From Ignavibacteriota bacterium (GTDB lineage Bacteria; Bacteroidota; Ignavibacteria; Ignavibacteriales; Ignavibacteriaceae), in assembly GCA_013285425.1 (NCBI GenBank), contig CP053447.1, positions 64,954-128,953 on the forward strand: 64,000 bases of DNA, given 5' to 3'. Below are positions 55,070 through 63,610 of this stretch, piece by piece (position 1 is the first letter of the stretch; the number at the start of each line of letters is the position of its first letter). The translations under genes were made by a program, and so were the position numbers. The notes under the pieces were generated by a model. The model made no database searches. It was not told the origin of the DNA and worked only from the letters and a program-made list of their open reading frames with translations.

Positions 55070-57007
55070 TTATTTTTGTAACCGGATAATTTGACTTAAC
55101 TGCTCCTTTAATCTTACAGCACCGGGATAATTTGGACTTAGAGCAAGGCAGCTATTTACCGAGTTAAGAGCTTCATTGTACAGCTTCTTTTTCGTATAAG
55201 CTCCTGAAAGATTAAAATAAACCTGTGCATCTCTTGATGAGTATTTAAGGCTTTCAGTTAAATAAAAAATTGCATTATCAATTTTCTCTTTTGACAGATC
55301 AATAATACCTATCCATTTTGCATACAAAGCATCCGGAAATCTTTTATATGCTTTTATCAAAAACGGATAACAATCATCGAATTTCTTGGCAGATAATAAT
55401 TGTTCTACTGTAAAAGAATAATATTCCTTTACAAACGGATACTGTGTAATCAGAACATTTACTTCTTTTATAAATTCATTATAGTCTTCTTTATTAAGAT
55501 AATATTCAGCAACTTCGCGGTGTGCACGTTCCCACGAATAACGGTTATCTAATACTTTTACTGCAATACTGTCAATTTTATTCTGTTGATTAAATAACTT
55601 AAGCATATAAGCTACAGTCTTTGGTTCACTATATGGCCAGTCATTCTTCAGTATCAGAATTCTGTATTTAGAAATTATTGAATCCAATCTTGTTATGTAA
55701 ACATTCTGATTTGTAAGGCTGTCTAAAACAGAGGGTTCAATTTTTACAATTTGAGTTCTTGGCAGGAAATTGTTTTTGTGCATTACTTCAAAGAAAGATT
55801 TTCCTATAAGTTTGTATCCATCAAATGTAGGATGAAGATGATCAGTCATAAGATTATCACCTGTAATGCCTAAAGGGCTTACTGAGTTGAAAACTGAATC
55901 AATATTTACCATCGGGATGTTATATTTTTTTGAGAACTCAATAATTATATCATTGATTTTTTTAGAAGCTCTGAACCTTAACCCATCAAGGTCTTTTGCA
56001 TAAATAAAATCTTCTAAAGCCCGGATAGAATCAGCCAGATTTAATTTAGCTTTGTCAAAAATATCTTTTGCTTCAGGCAGTCCATTTACATTTAAAGAAA
56101 TAAATGGCGGTTGGTCGCGTAGATTGCAGGTGAGAGTAGATATTATTATTGGGATTTTACTTTCTTTACACATTCTTAATATGTCATCAAAGTTACCGCG
56201 GAATTGCTCTATACCATAATTATAAACATCTGAATTTAATGGTATGGTTTGATCTTTAACCATTCTGGACATCAACGTACCGCTTTTCTTTAAAGCTCCA
56301 TCAGAATTACTGCCTGCAAATAATTTTTGAATCCATTGAAGAAAGTCTCTGAGTAAATTGAAAGTTTTATATTTCTCAAGAGATAATATAAAATTTACGA
56401 TTACTCTTGATTGCCCGATTGATTCCATCGAACCAATACCATAAGCACCGTAAAATTCATTATGACCGGTATAAAATAAAATTAAATCCGGTTTTTGATC
56501 TATTACTCCGGGCAGTAAATCTCTTATTGTGTAAGAATTTGTTGCGGTTAAAGCAACATTGATCACTTCAATATTAGAAGATGGATAAAGTATCTCAAGT
56601 TTCTTTTTGATGTAAAGCCCAAAGTCGCCATTAGGTGTATATGGATAGCCAGCCGCGCTGCTGCCGCCCATTATAAAAACTCTGAATGAATTTTCAGGTT
56701 TTATCGAATAAAAACTATTTTGATTTGAAGATGGAGTGCCTTCGGTTGAATGAAAATATCTGTATGCAACATCGGGGTTGAGTACCAACTGACCGGGGGT
56801 GATTTCCTTCCATTGCGAATAGTCTTTTCCATAATCAAAAATCCTTAACGATAGTTCAATCAGAAAAATAACAGCAAATGGAATTACAGCTAAAACTATC
56901 TTAAACCAAAATGGTGGTTTTCTGATTGGCGTTTTCAAATCTTCGTTATTATTCGAGTCAGATTTTTTTTGCTTTTTGTTGATTTTTATTCTCTTTGGTT
57001 TGGACAA
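55070..57007 (-). CDS. Membrane-anchored SGNH-hydrolase-like protein with C-terminal TPR helices
   Basis: A 645-residue protein starting at TTG (AGGAG ribosome site 7-8 bases away). Residues 1-30 are very basic, then one anchor helix (FWFKIVLAVIPFAVIFLIEL). The periplasmic part has SGNH blocks: FIMGGSSAAGYPY (block I, Ser nucleophile), ILFYTGHNEFYGAYG (block III-like) and DHLHPTFDGYKLIGKSFFE (block V, Asp-His). Residues ~500-640 are TPR-like (WERAHREVAEYYLNKEDYNE, AIFYLTESLKYSSRDAQVYF, NLSGAYTKKKLYNEALNSVN). Such enzymes often deacylate or de-acetylate envelope polymers; the substrate is unknown. It is divergent from the PPIase gene. Confidence 0.82.
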   Translation of the reverse strand: MSKPKRIKINKKQKKSDSNNNEDLKTPIRKPPFWFKIVLAVIPFAVIFLIELSLRIFDYGKDYSQWKEITPGQLVLNPDVAYRYFHSTEGTPSSNQNSFYSIKPENSFRVFIMGGSSAAGYPYTPNGDFGLYIKKKLEILYPSSNIEVINVALTATNSYTIRDLLPGVIDQKPDLILFYTGHNEFYGAYGIGSMESIGQSRVIVNFILSLEKYKTFNLLRDFLQWIQKLFAGSNSDGALKKSGTLMSRMVKDQTIPLNSDVYNYGIEQFRGNFDDILRMCKESKIPIIISTLTCNLRDQPPFISLNVNGLPEAKDIFDKAKLNLADSIRALEDFIYAKDLDGLRFRASKKINDIIIEFSKKYNIPMVNIDSVFNSVSPLGITGDNLMTDHLHPTFDGYKLIGKSFFEVMHKNNFLPRTQIVKIEPSVLDSLTNQNVYITRLDSIISKYRILILKNDWPYSEPKTVAYMLKLFNQQNKIDSIAVKVLDNRYSWERAHREVAEYYLNKEDYNEFIKEVNVLITQYPFVKEYYSFTVEQLLSAKKFDDCYPFLIKAYKRFPDALYAKWIGIIDLSKEKIDNAIFYLTESLKYSSRDAQVYFNLSGAYTKKKLYNEALNSVNSCLALSPNYPGAVRLKEQLSQIIRLQK

Positions 57008-57118
57008 AATTTCTCCTGATAGATGCTTATTTTACAACGCAAAATAATAAATTTATTTACTTTTTATTTTTATGTATTAAGGCATATTTTGCCGGAAACA
57101 AATCTACAACAGAATTAA

Positions 57119-58936
57119 ATGATTAAATCAACTTTAAATATTTTAATATTAGGATTATTTCCTGTACTGATTATCTATCCGCAGGAAAATAATATACTTG
57201 CCGGAATTGGTGATAAAGTAATTACTGAACAGGAGTTTAAAGTAAGATACGAACTAACGCCTCAATTATTCAGAGAGAACAAAAAAATCGTTAAAGAATT
57301 AAAATTTGAGTTTTTGTATTCATTGATTGCTGAAAAATTATTTTCAAAATATGGTGATGAAATAAGGCTTGATACTTCTGCTGCAGTAAAAGAATCGTTA
57401 GAGTACTTTGAAGAAATGTTTGTGCGCGATGCTCTTTATAAGAAGGTCATAAGAGGTAAGGCAAAATCAAAAGCTGATTCATTGTTAACATTTTATCTTG
57501 CCAACGCAAACAATGTGCAGATGATCTATATCTACTCTGAAGATCTGAAAGAAATAAATAATATTTACAACCTCATCAAACTCGGTGTTTCGTTTGACAG
57601 TTTGTTTGCAGAGTTAAAGACTGATAAGAACGATACTTTGGTAGTATCGGTAGGCGAATTAAATAAATCTGTTGAAGATCAGTTGTTTCCGCTTCCTGAT
57701 GGTTCTGTTTCAAATCCAATCCGGATGCAGGATGGCTGGTATATCTTTAAAATACTAAGAAGATATAATCCGGTTCTTTATAAATCCAAAGGGTGGGAAA
57801 ATGATTACAAAAATTCTGAAAGGATAGCAATAGAAAGAGCTGAATCAGAACTTTACAATATCTACATAAAAGATTTCCTGAGTGATAAAAAAATGTATAT
57901 AAACTCAAAACTGCTCAGGATTGTAGCTTCAGAAATATATTCTGTTTTGAATAACAGATATTCAGAAGAGAAATCCTCACCGCCTTATTCGCTTTCAATT
58001 TTCGATATACCTGATATTAAGAAGAAACTTGGTTCCGAAACATTAAATCTTACAATTGTTGATTTGGTAACTAAAAAATATTCTGTTGATAACTTTATTT
58101 CATTTTTAAAATTTGATATTCTTTCGGTGGATAAAATTATTAACAGCTATATTTTTAATGCCTTAAGTAATAAACTTAGAAAGTTTGCCGAATACAAAAT
58201 GCTTGCTGATGAAGGCTTCAGATTAGGGCTGCAAAACTCTGATGATGTTAAAAAACAAATACAAATGTGGAAAGATAATTATTATATGCAGCTGATAACT
58301 TCAAGCTTTATTGATTCTGCTGATGTTACTGATCAGGAATTGCAGTCATATTTGCAGAGCAGCAGCAAAAATATTAAGACAAAAAAAGTTAACATCATTC
58401 AGATATTTTCTGAAAATCTTGAAACTATGGAAAAAATACTCACTGAGATAGAATCAGGAAAAGATTTCAGGGAAATAGCAGAATATTATTCATCGCTGTA
58501 TCCTGTAACTCAGGAAAAAATTGAATCAGGTTATTTTTCTGTAAATGAAAATGGTGAGATCGGAAGGATTGCTGATAAGATGAAGTTAAACGAAATATAT
58601 GGTCCTGTTCCGGTTGACAACAGATTTTTAATATTTAAATTGATTGATATTAAAGAGGACTCAGTTAAAATCAGCTTAAACGCTAATGAAGAATTAAGAC
58701 GCGAGCTTGGATATAAAAAGCAGCATAAATCTTTCAACAATTTTATTTCAAACCTTGCTGTTAAATACAACTTAAAAATATTTCCTGATGTATTAAACAA
58801 CATTCAGGTTTTATCACTCCAGTCAATTGCTTATAATTATCTGGGATTTGGAGGCCGGATTCTTGCCGTACCGCTTTTAAATATGAACATGGAGTGGGTA
58901 CAGGAATGGAAAAATAAATCAGATGTTATTCAATAA
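57119..58936 (+). CDS. SurA-like periplasmic peptidyl-prolyl isomerase
   Basis: A 605-residue protein with a short signal peptide (ILILGLFPVLIIYPQ). It has a SurA-N-like helical region (VITEQEFKVRYELTPQLFRE, FEFLYSLIAEKLFSKYGDEI) and two parvulin/rotamase-like domains: VQMIYIYSEDLKEINNIYNL to RMQDGWYIFKIL (about 122-215) and VNIIQIFSENLETMEKILTE to LNEIYGPVPVDNRFLIFKLI (about 425-515). The domain order suits an outer-membrane-protein chaperone. The first domain departs from the parvulin consensus, so its enzymatic activity is uncertain. It starts 111 bases from the divergent SGNH gene and is followed 20 bases later by the carbamoyltransferase gene. Confidence 0.78.
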   Translation: MIKSTLNILILGLFPVLIIYPQENNILAGIGDKVITEQEFKVRYELTPQLFRENKKIVKELKFEFLYSLIAEKLFSKYGDEIRLDTSAAVKESLEYFEEMFVRDALYKKVIRGKAKSKADSLLTFYLANANNVQMIYIYSEDLKEINNIYNLIKLGVSFDSLFAELKTDKNDTLVVSVGELNKSVEDQLFPLPDGSVSNPIRMQDGWYIFKILRRYNPVLYKSKGWENDYKNSERIAIERAESELYNIYIKDFLSDKKMYINSKLLRIVASEIYSVLNNRYSEEKSSPPYSLSIFDIPDIKKKLGSETLNLTIVDLVTKKYSVDNFISFLKFDILSVDKIINSYIFNALSNKLRKFAEYKMLADEGFRLGLQNSDDVKKQIQMWKDNYYMQLITSSFIDSADVTDQELQSYLQSSSKNIKTKKVNIIQIFSENLETMEKILTEIESGKDFREIAEYYSSLYPVTQEKIESGYFSVNENGEIGRIADKMKLNEIYGPVPVDNRFLIFKLIDIKEDSVKISLNANEELRRELGYKKQHKSFNNFISNLAVKYNLKIFPDVLNNIQVLSLQSIAYNYLGFGGRILAVPLLNMNMEWVQEWKNKSDVIQ

Positions 58937-58956
58937 AACGTTAATAATTAAATAGT

Positions 58957-60777
58957 ATGTATATCCTCGGCATATCAGCATTTTATCACGATAGTGCAGC
59001 TTGTCTTGTAAAAGACGGCGAGATACTCTCAGCAGCTCAGGAAGAAAGATTTACCAGAAAAAAACACGATCACAACTTTCCTCAAAAAGCAATTGAGTTC
59101 TGTCTTAAAGATGCCGGTATAAGTGCTGAACAACTTGACTTGATAGCATTCTATGATAAACCATTTTTAAAATTTGAACGGCTTCTGGAAACATATCTTG
59201 CTTATGCACCTGTTGGAATTAAATCTTTCATCAAAGCGATGCCATTGTGGATTAAAGAAAAATTGTGGATGAAGGAAATGATAAAAGAAAAACTTGGTTA
59301 CACAGGTAAAATTATCTTTCCGGAACACCACGAATCTCACGCAGCATCAGCATTTTATCCTTCAGCATACAACAAAGCTGCTATTATAACAATGGATGGA
59401 GTAGGTGAATGGACAACAACAAGTTATGGCATTGGTGAAGGTAATGAAATTCAGCTTTATGCAGATATAAAATTTCCTCATTCTCTTGGATTGCTTTATT
59501 CTGCATTAACATATTACACAGGCTTCAAAGTAAACTCCGGCGAGTATAAAGTAATGGGTTTAGCTCCATACGGTGAACCTAAATACAAAAAGTTAATCTA
59601 TGATCATTTGATAGATGTAAAGGAAGACGGCTCGTTCCGTATGAATATGGAATACTTTAATTACTGTCAGGGTTTAACAATGACGAATGAAAAGTTCAAT
59701 AAACTTTTCGGCGGACCTCCGCGGATACCTGAAACGAATCTTACTCAAAAACAAATGGATATAGCCAGATCACTGCAGGAAGTAACAGAAGAAATAGTTT
59801 TGAAGATCGGCAGCCACGTTTATAAAGAAACTAAATCAAAAAATTTATGTCTTGCCGGCGGAGTTGCACTTAATTGTGTTGCAAATGGAAGACTGCTTCG
59901 TGAAGGTCCATTTGAAAATATCTGGATACAACCGGCAGCGGGAGATGCTGGCGGAGCTTTAGGTGCCGCACTAATCGGCTGGTATAAATATCATAACAAG
60001 CCAAGAACTGCTGCAGATGGGAAAAGCGATAAACAAAAAGGCTCTTATCTTGGACCGCAGTTTACTGATGAAGAAATAAAATCGTTTGTTCAGTCATTAA
60101 ATCTTTCTGCAAAGAAGTATGATGAAGATGAATTGATTGAAACAACTGCAAATCTGATTAACTCAGATAAAGTAATCGGCTGGTTTGATGGAAAGATGGA
60201 ATTCGGACCTTGTGCATTGGGTTCAAGAACCATTATTGGCGATGCACGCTCGCCCAAAATGCAGGCAACGATGAATATAAAAATTAAATTCAGAGAAGGA
60301 TTCAGACCATTTGCTCCTTCTGTGCTGTTCGAAAAAGTTAGTGAATATTTTGAGATAGAAAAGGAAAGCCCATATATGCTTTTAACTGCTGATGTAAAGA
60401 AAGAACGCAGAATCCCGATGACAGATGAAGAGCAGAAGAAATGGGGAATTGATAAATTAAATGTCATCCGTTCTGATATCCCCGCTGTTACACACGTTGA
60501 TTATTCGGCAAGGCTGCAGACAGTTCATAAAGAAACCAATCCCCGCTATCATAAACTTATATCAAAGTTTGAGGAGAAGACAGGATGTGCTGTAATAATA
60601 AATACATCTTTTAATGTTAGAGGAGAGCCGATTGTATGTACACCCGAAGATGCATACAGATGCTTTATGAGAACAAATATGGATTATCTTGTGCTTGGCA
60701 GCTATATTTTGAATAAGGAAGATCAGAAGCCGGTAGAAAAAGATGTAGATTGGAAAAAAGAGTTTGTGCTGGATTGA
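58957..60777 (+). CDS. NodU/CmcH-family carbamoyltransferase
   Basis: A 606-residue protein. The N-terminus MYILGISAFYHDSAACLVKD, then LSAAQEERFTRKKHDHNFPQ, and IIFPEHHESHAASAFYPSAY with ITMDGVGEWTTTSYGIGEG are diagnostic of the NodU/CmcH/TobZ family, in which an N-terminal Kae1-like part carbamoylates AMP and the C-terminal YrdC-unlike part transfers carbamoyl to a hydroxyl. The C-terminal block WFDGKMEFGPCALGSRTIIG, then FREGFRPFAPSV, matches. Its target here is unknown. It leads a cluster with SxtJ-like, DUF5989-like, a small basic protein and GT2 genes, suggesting carbamoylation of a surface or secreted glycan (inference). Confidence 0.93.
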   Translation: MYILGISAFYHDSAACLVKDGEILSAAQEERFTRKKHDHNFPQKAIEFCLKDAGISAEQLDLIAFYDKPFLKFERLLETYLAYAPVGIKSFIKAMPLWIKEKLWMKEMIKEKLGYTGKIIFPEHHESHAASAFYPSAYNKAAIITMDGVGEWTTTSYGIGEGNEIQLYADIKFPHSLGLLYSALTYYTGFKVNSGEYKVMGLAPYGEPKYKKLIYDHLIDVKEDGSFRMNMEYFNYCQGLTMTNEKFNKLFGGPPRIPETNLTQKQMDIARSLQEVTEEIVLKIGSHVYKETKSKNLCLAGGVALNCVANGRLLREGPFENIWIQPAAGDAGGALGAALIGWYKYHNKPRTAADGKSDKQKGSYLGPQFTDEEIKSFVQSLNLSAKKYDEDELIETTANLINSDKVIGWFDGKMEFGPCALGSRTIIGDARSPKMQATMNIKIKFREGFRPFAPSVLFEKVSEYFEIEKESPYMLLTADVKKERRIPMTDEEQKKWGIDKLNVIRSDIPAVTHVDYSARLQTVHKETNPRYHKLISKFEEKTGCAVIINTSFNVRGEPIVCTPEDAYRCFMRTNMDYLVLGSYILNKEDQKPVEKDVDWKKEFVLD

Positions 60778-60898
60778 TTTAAAGTTTGTAACAACCCTGA
60801 AGGTTTGAGAGTAATTTAAAAGTACAAATGAATCAACTGAAGACTTAAATAAAGAAACCTTCGAGATTTTATAAGAGTTAAAACCTTAAAAGAAAAAA

Positions 60899-61315
60899 AT
60901 GTTAAAAGAAGAATTAAAACATATCGACAGCTCAGATAAAGCAGTAAAGAAGACAGGGATTAGTTTAGGAATAGTATTGATTCTGATCTCATTGCTTTTG
61001 TGGTATTTAGGTAAAGCATCGTTTATTTATTTTTCTGTTACTGGTGGAATATTTCTTATCTTGTCATTTATAGCGTTACCGGCTTTACGTTCATTTCATA
61101 AGCTCTGGATGATGCTTGCCTTAGTGCTTGGATTTATAATGTCGAGAATTATATTAACACTATTGTTTTACATTATTCTTACGCCGATAGCATTAATTGC
61201 CAGAATATCAGGTAAGAAGTTTATGCTGCTTGGATTTGATAAAAGTGCATCAACATACTGGGAGAAAAGAGAAAATCCGGTTAAGCAGCAAATAGATTAT
61301 GAGAGACAGTTTTAA
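60899..61315 (+). CDS. SxtJ-like membrane protein
   Basis: A 138-residue protein with about three membrane helices (GISLGIVLILISLLLWYLGK, FIYFSVTGGIFLILSFIALP, HKLWMMLALVLGFIMSRIIL). It resembles the SxtJ family found beside carbamoyltransferases, named from saxitoxin clusters. The function of SxtJ is not known. The basic C-terminal tail ends WEKRENPVKQQIDYERQF. It follows the carbamoyltransferase by 121 bases, part of which (60778-60898) holds no gene. Confidence 0.8.
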   Translation: MLKEELKHIDSSDKAVKKTGISLGIVLILISLLLWYLGKASFIYFSVTGGIFLILSFIALPALRSFHKLWMMLALVLGFIMSRIILTLLFYIILTPIALIARISGKKFMLLGFDKSASTYWEKRENPVKQQIDYERQF

Positions 61316-61405
61316 CTTTGTAAGTTTTGTGGTAAAAAAAACATTTAACCAGAAAGCTCACAGAGACTGATCACTAAGTTCTCAAAGAAAGTAAGAGAAA
61401 AAAAT

Positions 61406-61564
61406 ATGAGCAAACTATCAATATTATCAGAGCTTTGGGATTTTTTAAAAGTAAGAAAAAAATGGTGGCTGCTGCCGATCATTTTATTTTTAATATTACT
61501 TGGCGGATTGATTATCCTTACTCAGGGTTCTGCGTTAGCTCCGTTTATTTATGCTATATTTTAA
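61406..61564 (+). CDS. 52-residue DUF5989-like membrane peptide
   Basis: An ATG at 61406 opens MSKLSILSELWDFLKVRKKW, then WLLPIILFLILLGGLIILTQ and GSALAPFIYAIF, one helix preceded by a short basic/aromatic helix. Proteins of this pattern (SxLWxFL...RKKWWLLP, ending APFIY) accompany NodU carbamoyltransferases and SxtJ in other genomes and are classed as DUF5989 as far as I recognise. The conserved position between SxtJ-like and a GT gene supports it. Function unknown. Confidence 0.78.
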   Translation: MSKLSILSELWDFLKVRKKWWLLPIILFLILLGGLIILTQGSALAPFIYAIF

Positions 61565-61628
61565 TTTTCATTTTTATCTTGCAGCAAAGACTAAGGTCTA
61601 TTGTTCGATAGGATGATATGACGATAAT

Positions 61629-61787
61629 ATGAAATCCAAAACCAAAATATTTGTAGAAAAGAAAAAGAAACGTATTCCGGTTCCGCAAAAACCGCCGAAG
61701 GTTGAAAAAAATCCAAAAGCTTATGACAGAGCTGCAGAAAAGAAAAAAAAGAAAAATATTCAGGAAGACTTAAACGAGAATGATTAA
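61629..61787 (+). CDS. 52-residue highly basic protein
   Basis: An ATG at 61629 opens MKSKTKIFVEKKKKRIPVPQ, then KPPKVEKNPKAYDRAAEKKK, ending NIQEDLNEND. Nearly half the residues are Lys or Arg in the first two-thirds, and the end is acidic. It has no membrane segment and matches no family known to me. Its stop overlaps the GT2 ATG by 8 bases, which supports real coding and coupling. Confidence 0.55.
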   Translation: MKSKTKIFVEKKKKRIPVPQKPPKVEKNPKAYDRAAEKKKKKNIQEDLNEND

Positions 61788-62598
61788 GACTTCTGTTATT
61801 GCAGCATTTTATAATAACATAAAGTATTTAAAACTTGTTCTTGCCGGATTTGAAAGACAAACCGAAAAAGAATTTGAATTTATCATTGCTGATGACGGCT
61901 CAAAAGAAGAAGTAGTAAAAGAGATTGAAAGCATTTCCTCCGATTATTCTTTCCGGATTAAACACATCCGGCACTCTGATAAAGGCTTTAGAAAAAATAA
62001 AATTCTGAACAAGGGAATACTATCATCAGAATCTGATCATTTAATTTTTATTGATGCTGATTGTGTACCGCACTCTGAATTTATTAAAGAACATCTCAAT
62101 GAAAGAGCTGAAAACACTGTTTGCACTGGAAGAAGAGTTAATCTCTCTCAAAAGCTAACTGACTTATTGAATGAAGATAAAATCATAAATGGGTTTTTAG
62201 AAAAAAATAATCTTTTACTTCTTGAAGATGCTTTGTTTGGAAAATCGAATTATGTTGAAAAAGGATTTTATTTTGAAAATAAGTTTTTAAGAAAACTATT
62301 AAATAAAAAAGTGCGCGGACTTCTCGGCTGTAATTTTTCCCTCTTCAAAAAAGATATGCTTGCGATAAACGGTTTTGATGAACGTTATGAAGCTCCCTCG
62401 ATTGGAGAAGATTCCGATGTGCAATTCAGATTGGAATTAAACGGCATAAAAGTAAAATCACTAAATCATATCGCTGTTCAATATCATCTTTATCATAAAC
62501 TTCAGGAAAGACTACAAAAAAATCTTGACTTGTTTGACGAAATTAAAAAGACTGAACTATCCTTTACAAAGCATGGATTAATAAAGGAGAGGAAATAA
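61780..62598 (+). CDS. Glycosyltransferase family 2
   Basis: A 272-residue GT-A enzyme: KTSVIAAFYNNIKYLKLVLA, EFEFIIADDGSKEEVVKEIE (nucleotide-binding DDGS), HLIFIDADCVPHSEFIKEHL (DxD) and YEAPSIGEDSDVQFRLELNG with the catalytic ED, followed by the C-terminal helix LNHIAVQYHLYHKLQERLQK. It resembles WcaA/galactosyltransferase-type GT2 with a second Gly-Cys block RGLLGCNFSLFKKDMLAING. Cytoplasmic; donor and acceptor unknown. It ends the carbamoyltransferase cassette. Confidence 0.88.
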   Translation: MIKTSVIAAFYNNIKYLKLVLAGFERQTEKEFEFIIADDGSKEEVVKEIESISSDYSFRIKHIRHSDKGFRKNKILNKGILSSESDHLIFIDADCVPHSEFIKEHLNERAENTVCTGRRVNLSQKLTDLLNEDKIINGFLEKNNLLLLEDALFGKSNYVEKGFYFENKFLRKLLNKKVRGLLGCNFSLFKKDMLAINGFDERYEAPSIGEDSDVQFRLELNGIKVKSLNHIAVQYHLYHKLQERLQKNLDLFDEIKKTELSFTKHGLIKERK

Positions 62599-62766
62599 TA
62601 TTTATAGAAAAAATTGCTTTCTATCTTCGATAATTTTGTTATAGTAGTTTAGTAAAAGTCGTTTTTATTTTTATTATTGTATAAAATATACGGGACTGAT
62701 TTTTGTAATAAATATTATAGATTAAAATAATTTAAAATTTTATCATATATTATTTGGGAGGATTAC

Positions 62767-63390
62767 ATTATTAGATTATTTATCCTTTGTTTGTTCTTAT
62801 TTTTTCATTCAGCTGTTAATGCTCAACAATATTATAGTTGGTCAGTTGGAAATACCGGAAAAATTTTAAAAACTACTAATGGTGGCACTAACTGGACAAC
62901 TCAAAGCAGCGGTACTACAAATGATCTTTACTCAGTTTATTTTGTTAATGAAACCACTGGTTGGGCTGTTGGTTGGTCCGGTAAAATTTTAAAGTCGATC
63001 AATGGAGGTATGAATTGGTCTAGTCAAAGCAGCGGCACTTCACTAGACCTTCGATCAGTCTTTGTTATTCCAGATTCAGTTACAGATGTAAGTGAAGAAC
63101 CGTTAATTAATTTAAGTAATACGATTTTATTAAAAAATCATCCAAATCCTTTTAACCCAAGCACTACGATTACATACAGCATCCCTGATTTTGGTTTAGG
63201 TTCGTTGCCAGTTAAGTTAATCGTTTATAATCTCCTGGGAGAAAAAATAACGACACTTGTTGATGAAGAAAAAAGTTCAGGGTATCATTCAGTTGAATTT
63301 AATGCAAGCAATATTCCAAGTGGTGTTTACATTTATAATCTGACAACAAATGGTCATTCTGTTTCCAAAAAAATGTTGTACCTCAGATAG
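62767..63390 (+). CDS. Ycf48-like repeat protein with T9SS sorting tail, non-ATG start
   Basis: The frame encodes a signal peptide (IRLFILCLFLFFHSAVNAQQ) that needs a start upstream of the first in-frame TTG (62791). A strong GGGAGGA ribosome site at 62756-62762 precedes ATT codons at 62767 and 62770, so an AUU start is likely, or an ATG has been lost. Two Ycf48/BNR-like units follow (VGNTGKILKTTNGGTNWTTQ and VGWSGKILKSINGGMNWSSQ, each ending ...SSGT...DL.SV), then without a third unit the sequence jumps to PDSVTDVSEEPLINLSNT and the T9SS tail NHPNPFNPSTTITYSI ... VSKKMLYLR. Family relatives usually have more repeats, so an internal deletion is possible. Confidence 0.78.
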   Translation: MIRLFILCLFLFFHSAVNAQQYYSWSVGNTGKILKTTNGGTNWTTQSSGTTNDLYSVYFVNETTGWAVGWSGKILKSINGGMNWSSQSSGTSLDLRSVFVIPDSVTDVSEEPLINLSNTILLKNHPNPFNPSTTITYSIPDFGLGSLPVKLIVYNLLGEKITTLVDEEKSSGYHSVEFNASNIPSGVYIYNLTTNGHSVSKKMLYLR

Positions 63391-63401
63391 ACTTCTTTTT
63401 T

Positions 63402-63433
63402 AGGGACAAGTTACAGCTTGTCCCTGTTTTGTT
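63402..63433 (+). terminator. Terminator after the Ycf48-like gene
   Basis: AGGGACAAG (63402-63410) pairs perfectly with CTTGTCCCT (63417-63425) around TTACAG, preceded by a T run and followed by GTTTTGTT, 11 bases after the stop. Confidence 0.8.
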
Positions 63434-63610
63434 AGATCAAATATTATATCCATTCAATTCTATCGGTCTAAAAAATAATACAAAATCTCATTCTGGCTCA
63501 ACTATTTTAGTAAAACATTAAAAAGTGCCATAATTAATTTGGAACAATTATTGTCATCCCTTATATTCGAAACCGAAATTTCAAATAATCCTAAATAATT
63601 AAGGTTTATA

